From Kitasatospora sp. NBC_01250 (lineage in GTDB: Bacteria > Actinomycetota > Actinomycetes > Streptomycetales > Streptomycetaceae), in contig NZ_CP108476.1 of assembly GCF_036226465.1 (NCBI RefSeq), positions 8,804,001-8,868,000 of the forward strand: a DNA stretch of 64,000 nucleotides, written 5' to 3'. This document shows, piece by piece, positions 1 through 8,708 of this stretch (position 1 is its first letter; each line of letters starts with the position of its first letter). Below the pieces are notes generated by a model. The model saw only the letters and a list, made by a program, of their open reading frames with translations, was not told the origin of the DNA and made no database searches. A program made the translations under genes and the position numbers.

Positions 1-171
1 TTCGTCACCGAGCAGGCGTCGGGCAAGTTCGACGAGGTGCACACCGAGTTCAACACCTCGGCCACTCAGGCGATGGAGACCCTGGACCAGCTCTCGCAGT
101 GGCTCGACAAGGCCGTGGCCGCGATGCAGGACATGGACACCCAGCTCTCCGGCTCCCTCAACCAGCAGTAG
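1..171 (+). CDS. WXG100-family protein, C-terminal part (5' end outside window)
   Basis: The reading frame is open from the first base to TAG at 169-171 and encodes the last 56 residues of a small helical protein. The segment is Gln/Asp/Thr rich with amphipathic heptads (MQDMDTQLSG near the end) and no Cys, as in the second helix of WXG100 (EsxA-like) proteins. It lies 100 bp upstream of the type VII ATPase gene on the same strand, which is the classical position. The WXG turn itself would be left of the window. The family call rests on the helix pattern and context and is likely but not proven. Confidence 0.7.
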   Translation, partial: FVTEQASGKFDEVHTEFNTSATQAMETLDQLSQWLDKAVAAMQDMDTQLSGSLNQQ

Positions 172-271
172 CCGGCCCGGTGCCGGCTCCGAGCCGGCCG
201 GCACCGTACGCGCGCCCCGCGCCGGCCGTGCCGTCGGCGCGGGGCGCCTGGACTCTTGAGGGGTTGGGACC

Positions 272-3200
272 ATGCCCATGATGATCACCATTGCCCGGCG
301 TCCGGACTGGTCGGCCGACGTGGTCGTGGACGCCGATCCCACCACGCTCCTGCGCGACGTCGTGAAGAACCTGCTGGACAGCGTCGACGTGTCGCAGGCC
401 CTGCCGACCGGCGACCCGGCCAGGACGGCGGTCTATCTCGCCGATCAGTTGCTCGACCTCTCCCAACCCCTGGCGGGCAGCGGGATCCACGACGGGACCG
501 TCCTGTGGCTCGGCCGGCCCGGCCCGGCGCCGAGCCGCCGCGCGGGCCTGGTCACCATCAGGGTGGTGGCGGGCGTCGGCGCCGGACGGGTCTGGTACCT
601 CGGCGCGGGTGAGCACCGCATCCGCTCCGGTGCCCAGGTCACCAAGGGCGGTGACCCGGCGGCGGCGGTCGCCGTCGTCCGGGTGACCCTGGACGCCACG
701 GTGCACGTCCGCGCTCTGGCCCCCGCCGCCCTGCTGGGCCGCGCCCCACTGCCCGACCATGAGGTCCCCTGGCGGGAGACGGTCCAACTCCTGGTCGGGG
801 ACACCATCATGGAGGCGCACCGGGTGCTGCGCCCGGACGCCGTCGTCGAACCCTCGCACGATGGCGAGTACCTGGACTACAACCGCCCCCCTCGACTGCT
901 CCCCCCGGTGCAGCGCACCGCGTTCCGCCTTCCGGTCCAGCCCAGGCCGTCGGCCCAGAACGCGCTGCCGTGGGTGGCGGCCGGTCTGCCCGCCGTCGGC
1001 GGCGGCGCGATCGCGATGATGACGCACAACCCGATGTTCCTGATGATGGCGGCGATGTCGCCGGTCATGATTGTCGCGAACTGGTTCACCGGGCGGCGTC
1101 AGGGCCGGCTCGGGTACCGGCGGCAACTGACCGAGTACCAGGCCCAGCTGGCGGCCACCGAGGCCGAGATCGCGGCGGCACTGGACCAGGAACGCCTGGA
1201 CTGCCGCGCCGCGAGCCCGGACCCGGCCGAACTGCTCGTCATCGCGACCGGCCCGCGCGCCCGCCTGTGGGAACGCCGCCGCACCGACCCGGACCACCTG
1301 CTGGTCCGGGTCGGCATCGCCGACCTGCCCACCCGGATCGTCGTGGAGGAGGGCGAAGGCACCGAGCGCCACCGCGAACTGCGGGCGGTGCCGGACGTCC
1401 CGGTGGCCTTCTCCATCGCGCAGACGGGAGTCGTCGGCGTCGCGGGGCCGGACGGATGGCCGCGCCGGATGGCACGCTGGCTGGTCGGTCAGCTCGCCGT
1501 GCTGCAGAGCCCCCGCGACGTGCAGCTGTACATCCTGACCGACCCGGCGGGCGAGCCCCTGTGGCAGTGGGCGGCCTGGCTGCCGCACACCCGTCCGCTG
1601 CTGGGGCAGCAGGCCCTGGCGCTGGTGGGCGCGGACGCCGAGACGCTCGGCCACCGGGTCGCCGAGCTGGTCGAGCTCATCGGCGCCCGCCAGCAGGTGC
1701 GGCTCAACGCCGGCGCCGGGGCCGCCCTCGCCGACCCGGACGTCATCGTGGTGATGGACGGCGCCCGACGGCTGCGGGCGCTGCCCGGAGTGGTGACGGT
1801 CCTGCAGGAGGGGCCCGCGGTCGGGGTCCACAGCATCTGCGTGGACGCCGACGAGCGCACCCTGCCGGAGGAGTGCGCGACCGTGATCGTCGGCGCCGAG
1901 GGGCGGCCGGCCGCCCTGCGCCGGCAGCGCGCCGCGCAGATCGACGGCATCCTCGCGGACGAGGTGGCGGACAGCTGGTACGCGGGGACCGGGCGCCGGC
2001 TGGCGCCGCTGCGCGATGTCAGCGAGAACCAGGGCGAGGCCGCGCTGCCCGGCTCCGCGCGTCTGCTGGAGGTTCTCGGGCTCCAGGACCCGAGCGCCGC
2101 CGCGATCTCCACCCGGTGGCGCTCGTCGAGCCGCAGCACCAAGGCCGTGGTCGGCTACTCGCTCAACGGCCCGTTCGCCCTGGACCTGGTCAACCACGGC
2201 CCGCACGGCCTGGTGGCGGGCACCACGGGCTCGGGCAAGTCGGAGTTCCTGCAGACCCTGGTGGCCTCCCTGGCCGTGGCCAACCGCCCCGACGCGATGA
2301 CCTTCGTCCTGGTCGACTACAAGGGCGGCGCCGCGTTCAAGGACTGCGTCGAACTGCCCCACACCGTCGGCCTGGTGACGGATCTGGACACGCATCTGGT
2401 CGAGCGGGCCCTCACCTCGCTGGGCGCCGAGCTGACCCATCGCGAGCACCTGTTGGCCGCCGCGGGTGCCAAGGACCTGGAGGACTACCTCGACTACGCC
2501 CTCCGCCGGCCCGAACTGGCCCCCATCCCGCGCCTGCTGATCGTCATCGACGAGTTCGCGTCCATGGCGCGCGAGCTGCCCGACTTCGTCAGCGGTCTGG
2601 TGAACGTCGCCCAGCGCGGGCGCTCGCTGGGCATCCACCTGATCCTGGCGACGCAACGCCCCTCCGGCGTGGTCTCGGCGGAGATCCGTGCCAACACCAA
2701 CCTGCGGGTCGCGCTGCGGGTGACCGACGCCGGCGAGAGCACCGATGTCATCGACGCGCGGGAGGCCGCGAGCATCTCGGCGGCGACCCCGGGGCGGGCC
2801 TACGCCAGGCTCGGGCACAGCTCGCTGATCCCGTTCCAGACCGGCCGGGTGGGCGGCCGTCGCCCGCTGGCCGACCGGGCGGCAGCGGCGGCGCCGCCGT
2901 TCCTGCAGCCCGTCTCGTGGCTGGACCTCGGACTGCCCGCGCCGCAGCGCCCGCCGAGCGCGGCCGAGACCGACGAGGTGACCGACCTGTCGGTCCTGGT
3001 GACGGCGATCAGGCAGGCCAACGACCTGCTGGGCATCGCCCCGCAGCGCCGGCCGTGGCTGCCGCCGCTGCCGCTGTCGCCGGTGGTCGAGCTGGCGGTG
3101 GATCCGGTCGGTGGTGCGCGGGGCAATCCGTCGTTCTCCTGGGCGGTCCAGGACCTGCCCGCGCAGCAGCGCCAGGAGCCGGTGACGGTGGACCTGGCCA

Positions 3201-4693
3201 CCTTCGGGCACCTGCACATCATCGGCGCCCCGCGCTCCGGGCGCTCCGCCGCCCTGCGCACCTTCGCGGCGGCGGCGGCCAGCGCCTCCAGCGTCGCCGA
3301 CCTGCACCTGTACGGGCTCGACTGCGGCAACGGCGCCCTGCTCCCGCTCACCAGGCTGCCGCACTGCGGCGCGGTGGTGCAGCGCTCGGAGACCGAACGG
3401 GCCGCCCGGCTGCTCAAGCGCCTGCACGCCGAGGTGCAGAACCGTCAGCGACTGCTCGGCGAGGGCGGCTTCGCCGATCTGGCCGAGCAGCGCGCGGCCG
3501 GGCACGAGGGCGAGCGGCTGCCCCACATCGTGCTGCTGCTGGATCGCTGGGAGGGGTTCATGGGAACCCTGAGCGAGTACGACAGCGGGGCGCTGACCGA
3601 CCTGGTCCAGATCCTGCACCGCGAGGGCGCCAGCGCCGGTGTGCACGTGGTCATCGCCGGCGACCACATGCTGCTGAGCGGCCGGATGAGCTCACTGTGC
3701 GAGGACAAGCTGGTGCTGCGACTGTCGGACCGCACCGATGCGAGTCTGGCCGGGCTGAACTCGCGGAAGATCCCGGAGAACCTGCCGCCGGGGCGCGGCT
3801 ACCGCGCGGTGAGCGCGGTCGAGACCCAGGTCGCGCTGGTGGCGGCCGACCCGGCGGGCCCGGCCCAGGTCGCCGCGGTGCACGCGCTGGCGGCCCGGCT
3901 CGTCGAGCGGGAGGCGGGCGTGGCGAAGTCGGCGCGGCCGGCCCGGATCGCGGTGCTGCCCACCCAACTGCCGTTCGAGCAGGCGTGGGAGATGGTCGGG
4001 ACGCCGGCCCCGATGTGGGCGCTGATCGGGGTCGCCGGCGACGACCTGGAGCCGGTCGGGGCCGACCTGCTGGGCGATCAGCCGACCTTCCTGGTCGCCG
4101 GGCCCTCGCGGTCCGGGCGCAGCACGGCACTTGGCGTCATGACGGAGTCGCTGCTGCGCGGCGGGGCCGAGGTGGTCATCGGCGCCCCGATGAACTCCCC
4201 GCTGCGCGGCTTCGCGGGGCGGGCCGGCGTGCGCGGTGTCATCACCAGCGAGGAGCCCACCGAGAGCGAGTTCGCCGAGCTGCTCGACCCCGGCGACGGT
4301 CCGGTGGTGCTGGTGGTCGACGATGCCGAGGCCTGGCGCGAACTGCGCTGCCGGGACTGGCTGAAGGCCTACGTCCGCAAGGCCTCCGGCAGCAGGCGGG
4401 GCCTGATCATCGGCGGCGAGGTCGCCTCGGTCGCGACGGGCTTCTCCGGCTGGCAGGCGGAGGTCAAGAAGAACCGGCGCGGCGTGCTGCTGTCGCCGCC
4501 CAACATGAGCGACGGCGATCTGGTGGGTGTGCGGCTGTCCCGCTCGCAGACCGCCGCCAGGGTCGTGCCGGGCGCGGCCCTGGTGCATCTGGGGAGCGGC
4601 AGCCTGCTGCCCGCCCGGATCCCGCTGCCGGCGTCCGCGCCGCCCGCCCATCCTGCCCACGACAACCCCGTCCACGACAACCGGGAGCAGTAA
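272..4693 (+). CDS. eccC: Type VII secretion ATPase EccC/EssC (three FtsK/SpoIIIE domains)
   Basis: This 1473-residue membrane ATPase would drive export of WXG100 and related substrates. Residues 1-85 end in a GIHDGTVLWL-like stretch typical of the YukD/EsaB/EccD ubiquitin-like fold. Residues ~90-180 look FHA-like and carry a DYNRPPRLLPP segment before the membrane. Two hydrophobic segments lie at ~232-272. FtsK domain 1 has an intact Walker A (GTTGSGKS, Lys656) and Walker B (LLIVIDEFAS). Domains 2 (GAPRSGRS, residues 985-992) and 3 (GPSRSGRS, 1277-1284) both have Arg where Walker Lys is expected, and domain 2 lacks the Walker B Glu. The fused architecture resembles Firmicutes EssC more than split mycobacterial EccCa/EccCb. 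Start ATG 272 is the first of the frame after an AGGGGTT stretch. The stop overlaps the next start by one base. Confidence 0.93.
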   Translation: MPMMITIARRPDWSADVVVDADPTTLLRDVVKNLLDSVDVSQALPTGDPARTAVYLADQLLDLSQPLAGSGIHDGTVLWLGRPGPAPSRRAGLVTIRVVAGVGAGRVWYLGAGEHRIRSGAQVTKGGDPAAAVAVVRVTLDATVHVRALAPAALLGRAPLPDHEVPWRETVQLLVGDTIMEAHRVLRPDAVVEPSHDGEYLDYNRPPRLLPPVQRTAFRLPVQPRPSAQNALPWVAAGLPAVGGGAIAMMTHNPMFLMMAAMSPVMIVANWFTGRRQGRLGYRRQLTEYQAQLAATEAEIAAALDQERLDCRAASPDPAELLVIATGPRARLWERRRTDPDHLLVRVGIADLPTRIVVEEGEGTERHRELRAVPDVPVAFSIAQTGVVGVAGPDGWPRRMARWLVGQLAVLQSPRDVQLYILTDPAGEPLWQWAAWLPHTRPLLGQQALALVGADAETLGHRVAELVELIGARQQVRLNAGAGAALADPDVIVVMDGARRLRALPGVVTVLQEGPAVGVHSICVDADERTLPEECATVIVGAEGRPAALRRQRAAQIDGILADEVADSWYAGTGRRLAPLRDVSENQGEAALPGSARLLEVLGLQDPSAAAISTRWRSSSRSTKAVVGYSLNGPFALDLVNHGPHGLVAGTTGSGKSEFLQTLVASLAVANRPDAMTFVLVDYKGGAAFKDCVELPHTVGLVTDLDTHLVERALTSLGAELTHREHLLAAAGAKDLEDYLDYALRRPELAPIPRLLIVIDEFASMARELPDFVSGLVNVAQRGRSLGIHLILATQRPSGVVSAEIRANTNLRVALRVTDAGESTDVIDAREAASISAATPGRAYARLGHSSLIPFQTGRVGGRRPLADRAAAAAPPFLQPVSWLDLGLPAPQRPPSAAETDEVTDLSVLVTAIRQANDLLGIAPQRRPWLPPLPLSPVVELAVDPVGGARGNPSFSWAVQDLPAQQRQEPVTVDLATFGHLHIIGAPRSGRSAALRTFAAAAASASSVADLHLYGLDCGNGALLPLTRLPHCGAVVQRSETERAARLLKRLHAEVQNRQRLLGEGGFADLAEQRAAGHEGERLPHIVLLLDRWEGFMGTLSEYDSGALTDLVQILHREGASAGVHVVIAGDHMLLSGRMSSLCEDKLVLRLSDRTDASLAGLNSRKIPENLPPGRGYRAVSAVETQVALVAADPAGPAQVAAVHALAARLVEREAGVAKSARPARIAVLPTQLPFEQAWEMVGTPAPMWALIGVAGDDLEPVGADLLGDQPTFLVAGPSRSGRSTALGVMTESLLRGGAEVVIGAPMNSPLRGFAGRAGVRGVITSEEPTESEFAELLDPGDGPVVLVVDDAEAWRELRCRDWLKAYVRKASGSRRGLIIGGEVASVATGFSGWQAEVKKNRRGVLLSPPNMSDGDLVGVRLSRSQTAARVVPGAALVHLGSGSLLPARIPLPASAPPAHPAHDNPVHDNREQ

Positions 4694-4968
4694 TGGCAGA
4701 CCTCGTGGTGAAGGACCTGCAGGACCTGGTCAACGACCTCAACTCGCTGATCGGCCAGTTCGAGGGGGCGCTGGACTTCCAGAACGACGACAAGGGGCTC
4801 TGGGGTCAGCTCAACGCCAACCTGTCGATGGGCGACTTCGCCGACAACTGGACCGTCCACCGCGACGCGATGGTCAAGGACATGAAGACCCTGCGCGACA
4901 AGGTGACCAAGATCGACGCCGCGTGGACGCAGGGAGACCAGCAGCTGCTGGACTCGTTCCAGAGCTGA
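4693..4968 (+). CDS. WXG100-superfamily-like small protein
   Basis: This is a 91-residue, acidic, Cys-free, all-helical protein. Its ATG overlaps the TAA of the EccC/EssC gene (taATG), so it is translationally coupled. The length fits WXG100 proteins, and there is a mid-protein Trp-containing turn (GLWGQ near residue 37, then DNWTVH near residue 55), but no exact W-x-G. It is most likely a type VII substrate or the heterodimer partner of the WXG100 protein at the left edge. A chaperone role is the alternative. The family call is an inference from size, helix pattern and coupling to the ATPase. Confidence 0.75.
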   Translation: MADLVVKDLQDLVNDLNSLIGQFEGALDFQNDDKGLWGQLNANLSMGDFADNWTVHRDAMVKDMKTLRDKVTKIDAAWTQGDQQLLDSFQS

Positions 4969-4989
4969 CGAGCCGGGAAGGAGGACCGA

Positions 4990-6510
4990 ATGAGCATCAG
5001 GCATCTCGACTGGTCGCCGTTGGACCGGGACTCGGACCCCGTCCACGCCGACCCCGACGTGGTGGTCGCGGCACAGAAGCGCTACGCCCTCATCGCCACG
5101 ACCATCGACGACGCGACCGCCAAGCTGCAGCAGATCGTCAGTACCAACAGCGACAGCCTCGCCGGCAAGTACGTCCAGGGGCTGAAGTCCGAGGCGAGTT
5201 CGCTGAACGACAGACTCAGCAAGGCCGCTGTGCGGTACCACGACGTCGCCAACGAGATCAACAAGTACGAGCCGGACCTGGACCAGGGGCTCAGCGAGAC
5301 CGCCGGTGCGCTGACGGACGCCGAAGCGGCCAAGAACGCCCAGACCAAGGCGAACGGCATGCCGGATCCGCAGAAGAGCTCGGACGGCACCACCACCCCC
5401 GCGGAGCAGCAGAAGGGCACCGACAAGAGCAAGGCCCAGTCCGACGCGAACGCGAGCATGACGGCGGCGAAGACGCGGCTCAACAACGCGCTGGACGCGC
5501 TCAACGTGGCCGGCAAGCGCTTCGGCGACGCGGTCAGCGCCAGGAGGTACGACGACGGGCTGACCGACTCCTACAAGGACAAGCTCGACGCCGTGATGGC
5601 CAAGATCAGCCAGATCTTCGCCATCATCGGCATGATCCTGGGCGCCCTCGCGATCCTCATCCCCGGCGTGGACGTGCTGGTCATCGCCGGAGTGGTGGCC
5701 GGCGCCGTCACGCTGATCGCCAACGTCGTGCTCTACCACGACGGCAAGGGCAGCGTCGTCGACGTCGTCCTCGGGGTGATCGGGCTGGGCATGGCGGGCC
5801 TCGGCGCCGTCGTCTCGCTGGTGGGCAAGGGGCTGTCCGCCGGTGCCAAGGCCGCCGCCGCCCTCGGCGGCAAGACGCCCAAGCCGATCGTGACCCAGGG
5901 GGGCAACAACATCCAGATGGTGCCGCTGCGGCCACCCGGCGGCGGCGGAGGTGGCGGTGGTGTCCCGAACTTCTCCCGGCCGTTCGGGCCGGGCAACACG
6001 CCGCGCCCCATCCCGAACTTCTCCAGGCCGCTCCCGAAGCCGGGCAACACGCCGGGCAACGTGCCGGGCCGCCCGGTCCCGAACTTCTCCAGGCCGCTCC
6101 CGAAGCCGGCGCCGAACGCGGCCAGCGACTGGCAGAACCTGTCGGACTGGTTCAACAACCCGGCCACCAACTGGGTGCTGGGCAAGCTCGGCGTCATCAC
6201 CCCCGACACCGGGTTCTGGGCCTCGGCCTGGGCCCAACTCAAGGGCGCCGGCGACATGTGGGCCACCCTGCTGACCGATCCGGCGAAGTTCGGCAAGGAC
6301 TTCGCGAGCATCATCACCGGTCTGAAAGGCCCCCTCGACCTCGCGGCCATCATGAAGGCGGGCGGCCTCGGGGGCATCTCGCCGCTCTGGTTCGCCTGGG
6401 GCGGCCTGAACGGCGCGTTCGGCATCGGTGCCGGATTCATCTACACCGGCGGGCGTCTGATGGGCTGGATCCCCGCGGTCAACCCGCCGGGCCAGGTGCC
6501 CGCCACATGA
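4990..6510 (+). CDS. Putative type VII secreted protein with membrane hairpin and NFSRPL repeats
   Basis: This 506-residue protein starts at ATG 4990 behind an AAGGAGG ribosome site. The N-terminus (LDWSPLDRDSDPVHADPD) matches the signal-like opening of actinobacterial type VII polymorphic proteins. It is followed by a long helical, LXG/WXG-like region to ~200, two strongly hydrophobic segments (~205-250 and ~257-295), and a Gly run. A Pro-rich stretch (~325-378) then carries three copies of PNFSRP. The last ~125 residues are Trp/Gly rich and partly hydrophobic, with no recognisable catalytic toxin motif. The context directly behind EccC and a WXG100-like gene supports it being a substrate. 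The function of the C-terminal part is unknown. Confidence 0.75.
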   Translation: MSIRHLDWSPLDRDSDPVHADPDVVVAAQKRYALIATTIDDATAKLQQIVSTNSDSLAGKYVQGLKSEASSLNDRLSKAAVRYHDVANEINKYEPDLDQGLSETAGALTDAEAAKNAQTKANGMPDPQKSSDGTTTPAEQQKGTDKSKAQSDANASMTAAKTRLNNALDALNVAGKRFGDAVSARRYDDGLTDSYKDKLDAVMAKISQIFAIIGMILGALAILIPGVDVLVIAGVVAGAVTLIANVVLYHDGKGSVVDVVLGVIGLGMAGLGAVVSLVGKGLSAGAKAAAALGGKTPKPIVTQGGNNIQMVPLRPPGGGGGGGGVPNFSRPFGPGNTPRPIPNFSRPLPKPGNTPGNVPGRPVPNFSRPLPKPAPNAASDWQNLSDWFNNPATNWVLGKLGVITPDTGFWASAWAQLKGAGDMWATLLTDPAKFGKDFASIITGLKGPLDLAAIMKAGGLGGISPLWFAWGGLNGAFGIGAGFIYTGGRLMGWIPAVNPPGQVPAT

Positions 6511-6524
6511 GTGAGGGAGGGACG

Positions 6525-7250
6525 ATGAACGACGATCTGCTGGCGCTGACCCGGCTGCCGTGGCACTGGGAGTGGGTGCCGGCCCTCGGAGCGGGCGAGC
6601 CGGAGCGCGAGACGTGGACCGAGCACCTGGTGGCGCTGTTCGAGCAGTGGACGGGCGAGGGCCTGGTCGCCGCGCGCGCGGCCTGGCCGGCCGATGCCGG
6701 GGCGGAGTTCCCCTTCACCTCGGACCTGCTGGGACGGGACGCCGCCCGCTGGCTGCTGGAACGCGCGGACCAACTGCCCGCCTGGTCCCGGCTGGCCTGG
6801 GGTGCGGTGTTCGTGGGCGGCCGGCCCAGGTGGGCGCCGGTCCCGGTCGTCGTGGACTTCTCCGGGCCGGTGGCGGGGGATCCCAACTACCTCATGCACC
6901 TGGTCGGGGCCCGCGGCACGGAGGGCGACGCACGCGAGCCCGCCGTCGACTACGTGACCACCCCGATCGGTGACGGGTTGCGGGTGTTCGCGCTGTGCCG
7001 CAGCGCGGAGGGCGCCGCCTACGCGCGCGTCAACGCCGCGCTCCGCCTCGACGTGCCGCCGACCGGCGGCGCGCCGGGCGTCGGCATCGACGTCCTGCTG
7101 ACCACGCTCGTCTTCGAGATGGGACTGATGGCCTTGATCGGCAATGGAGTCGAGCAGTTGATGCAGCAGATCGCCGACGAATGCGCTCCCGCCGACGCGA
7201 GCCCGGCCCGCCTCGGCTTCGTCGCTGCCGCCGAAGGGGGAGCGCCGTGA
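6525..7250 (+). CDS. Hypothetical protein of the type VII locus
   Basis: The product has 241 residues and I do not recognise the family. It is acidic, Trp-rich in the first third and has no signal peptide or clear membrane span. ATG 6525 has a GAGGGAGGG ribosome site. An in-frame ATG at 6507 overlaps the preceding stop and would add six residues. The gene overlaps the next one by four bases (GTGA). Tight packing behind the secreted protein suggests a cytosolic chaperone, an immunity protein or an ESX-associated accessory role; this is inference from position only. Confidence 0.8.
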   Translation: MNDDLLALTRLPWHWEWVPALGAGEPERETWTEHLVALFEQWTGEGLVAARAAWPADAGAEFPFTSDLLGRDAARWLLERADQLPAWSRLAWGAVFVGGRPRWAPVPVVVDFSGPVAGDPNYLMHLVGARGTEGDAREPAVDYVTTPIGDGLRVFALCRSAEGAAYARVNAALRLDVPPTGGAPGVGIDVLLTTLVFEMGLMALIGNGVEQLMQQIADECAPADASPARLGFVAAAEGGAP

Positions 7251-7972
7251 TCGACTTCGAACTCGTCCTCCCCGACGGCTGGGTGCAGATTCCCACCACA
7301 CCGGACACCACCACGCTGCGCCGCCGGATCATCGACGACGTGATCCGCCACCACCTGCCCGACTCGCTGCCGCGGGACAAGGCGGGTCCGTGGCGCCGGA
7401 TGCTGCGCAAGGAGCTCACCGAGGCGACCGACGAAGCCGCCCGGCAGAGTGCTCGCTCGGTGTTCCTGCCGCTGCAGGAGTTCAGTGGCATCCGGCTGCC
7501 CGGATCGATGCTGGTGACCGTCCTCGAAGGCGAGGACGAGAGCGAGGACGCGGAACAGCTGCTGGCCTCCATCCTCGCCGACGCGGGGACCGAGGGGACC
7601 TATCTGGAGATCGGCGGCGCTCCGGCGGTGCGGGTGGCCTCGGTCGTCGACAGCAGTCGGGTCCGGCGCAAGGCACCGTCCTGGCGGGTCTCGTACTACG
7701 TGTCCAACCCCGACGCGCCCGGGGTGTGGGGGCTGCTGACCTTCACCGTGCTGACCGACGGCGATGTCGCCGCCGAGCCGGTCCAGGCCGTCGTGCTGCT
7801 CTTCGACATGATCGTGGCGACGCTGCGCTGGGCGGACCGCACCGACGTCCCCACCGAGGACGAGGTGCTCGACCAGCTGGCCCAGGTCGCCCAAGCCGCC
7901 CAGGTGTCCGAAGCGGCCCAGCAGTCGGGGGAGGGCGCGCCGTCCGGCGAGCCGAGCCCCAACGCCGTCTGA
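7247..7972 (+). CDS. Hypothetical protein of the type VII locus, coupled to the preceding gene
   Basis: The product has 241 residues and starts at GTG 7247 inside the GTGA overlap with the upstream gene, so the two are translationally coupled. The opening (FELVLPDGWVQIP) is like that of small actinobacterial proteins found beside type VII loci. The body is mixed alpha/beta, and the tail is Ala/Gln rich and probably disordered. No signal peptide, metal ligands or enzymatic motifs were seen. The coupling and similar length suggest that this protein and its neighbour act together. Confidence 0.8.
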   Translation: MIDFELVLPDGWVQIPTTPDTTTLRRRIIDDVIRHHLPDSLPRDKAGPWRRMLRKELTEATDEAARQSARSVFLPLQEFSGIRLPGSMLVTVLEGEDESEDAEQLLASILADAGTEGTYLEIGGAPAVRVASVVDSSRVRRKAPSWRVSYYVSNPDAPGVWGLLTFTVLTDGDVAAEPVQAVVLLFDMIVATLRWADRTDVPTEDEVLDQLAQVAQAAQVSEAAQQSGEGAPSGEPSPNAV

Positions 7973-8018
7973 ACCGGTCCTGAAGGATGTCTGAACCCGG
8001 CTCCGCCACGCTGGGCGT

Positions 8019-8708
8019 ATGACACTCGTCGCCACCCCAGTGCCGGCCGGTTCCACCTGCGTGCGGATCGCCATCACCAGCCCGGACATCCTCGCCCAGA
8101 TCCGGCAGGTGTTCGCCAGCAAGAACCTGGCCGTCGACATCGTCCGAATGCCCTACGTCGAGGTCACCGTCAGACCGGCACCCGGGCCGGTCGCAGCGGT
8201 CGCCGTGGCCGCCACCGGCCGGTCCGCCGTGGCGACCGCGCCGGAGCGGGTGGCCGGCCCCGTCGCCCCGGCCGGTGTGCGGGCCGCTCGCCGGCTGTGC
8301 GCGGAGTACCGGCTGAGCGTGGTGGAGGTCGGCGGCCGGTCGGTGGCCGAGGACCCGGCCCCCGAGACCCGGCCCCGCCTGGCCGCGCTGCCGGACACCG
8401 GGGCCGACAGCCCGGTGGCCGCGCTGTCGCGGCGTCAGCACGAGGTGATGGCCCTGGTGTCCCGCGGCGCGCGCAACGCCGAGATCGCCGCGCGACTGCA
8501 CGTCAGCGAGAAGACCGTGAAGAACCACGTCAACCGGATCTTCCGAGCCCTGGGGGCGGGCAACCGGGTCGAGGCGGTGCTGATCTGGCAGCAGCACCGG
8601 CGAGGCGGGACTATCCGGCGCGACGCACCCGATCCCCGGCGCGACGCATCGGACGCCCGGCCGTCACCGGTGGGGGATCGGCATCCAGCACCCGCAGGAA
8701 CTCCGTGA
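8019..8708 (+). CDS. LuxR-type HTH transcriptional regulator
   Basis: The 229-residue protein has a GerE/LuxR-type DNA-binding domain at ~137-192 (LSRRQHEVMALVSRG, NAEIAARLHVSEKTVKNHV). The N-terminal ~130 residues lack the receiver Asp pattern, so it is not an ordinary two-component response regulator. The ~35-residue tail after the HTH is Arg/Pro rich. It follows the type VII genes by 46 bp on the same strand and could regulate them. Its last 98 bp overlap the 3' end of the opposite-strand SARP gene. Confidence 0.88.
   Translation: MTLVATPVPAGSTCVRIAITSPDILAQIRQVFASKNLAVDIVRMPYVEVTVRPAPGPVAAVAVAATGRSAVATAPERVAGPVAPAGVRAARRLCAEYRLSVVEVGGRSVAEDPAPETRPRLAALPDTGADSPVAALSRRQHEVMALVSRGARNAEIAARLHVSEKTVKNHVNRIFRALGAGNRVEAVLIWQQHRRGGTIRRDAPDPRRDASDARPSPVGDRHPAPAGTP

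Noticed and set aside
158..3667. 1169-codon open frame on the minus strand opposite the type VII ATPase
   Set aside because: It is a shadow frame with unnatural composition; the plus strand has unmistakable FtsK/SpoIIIE motifs.
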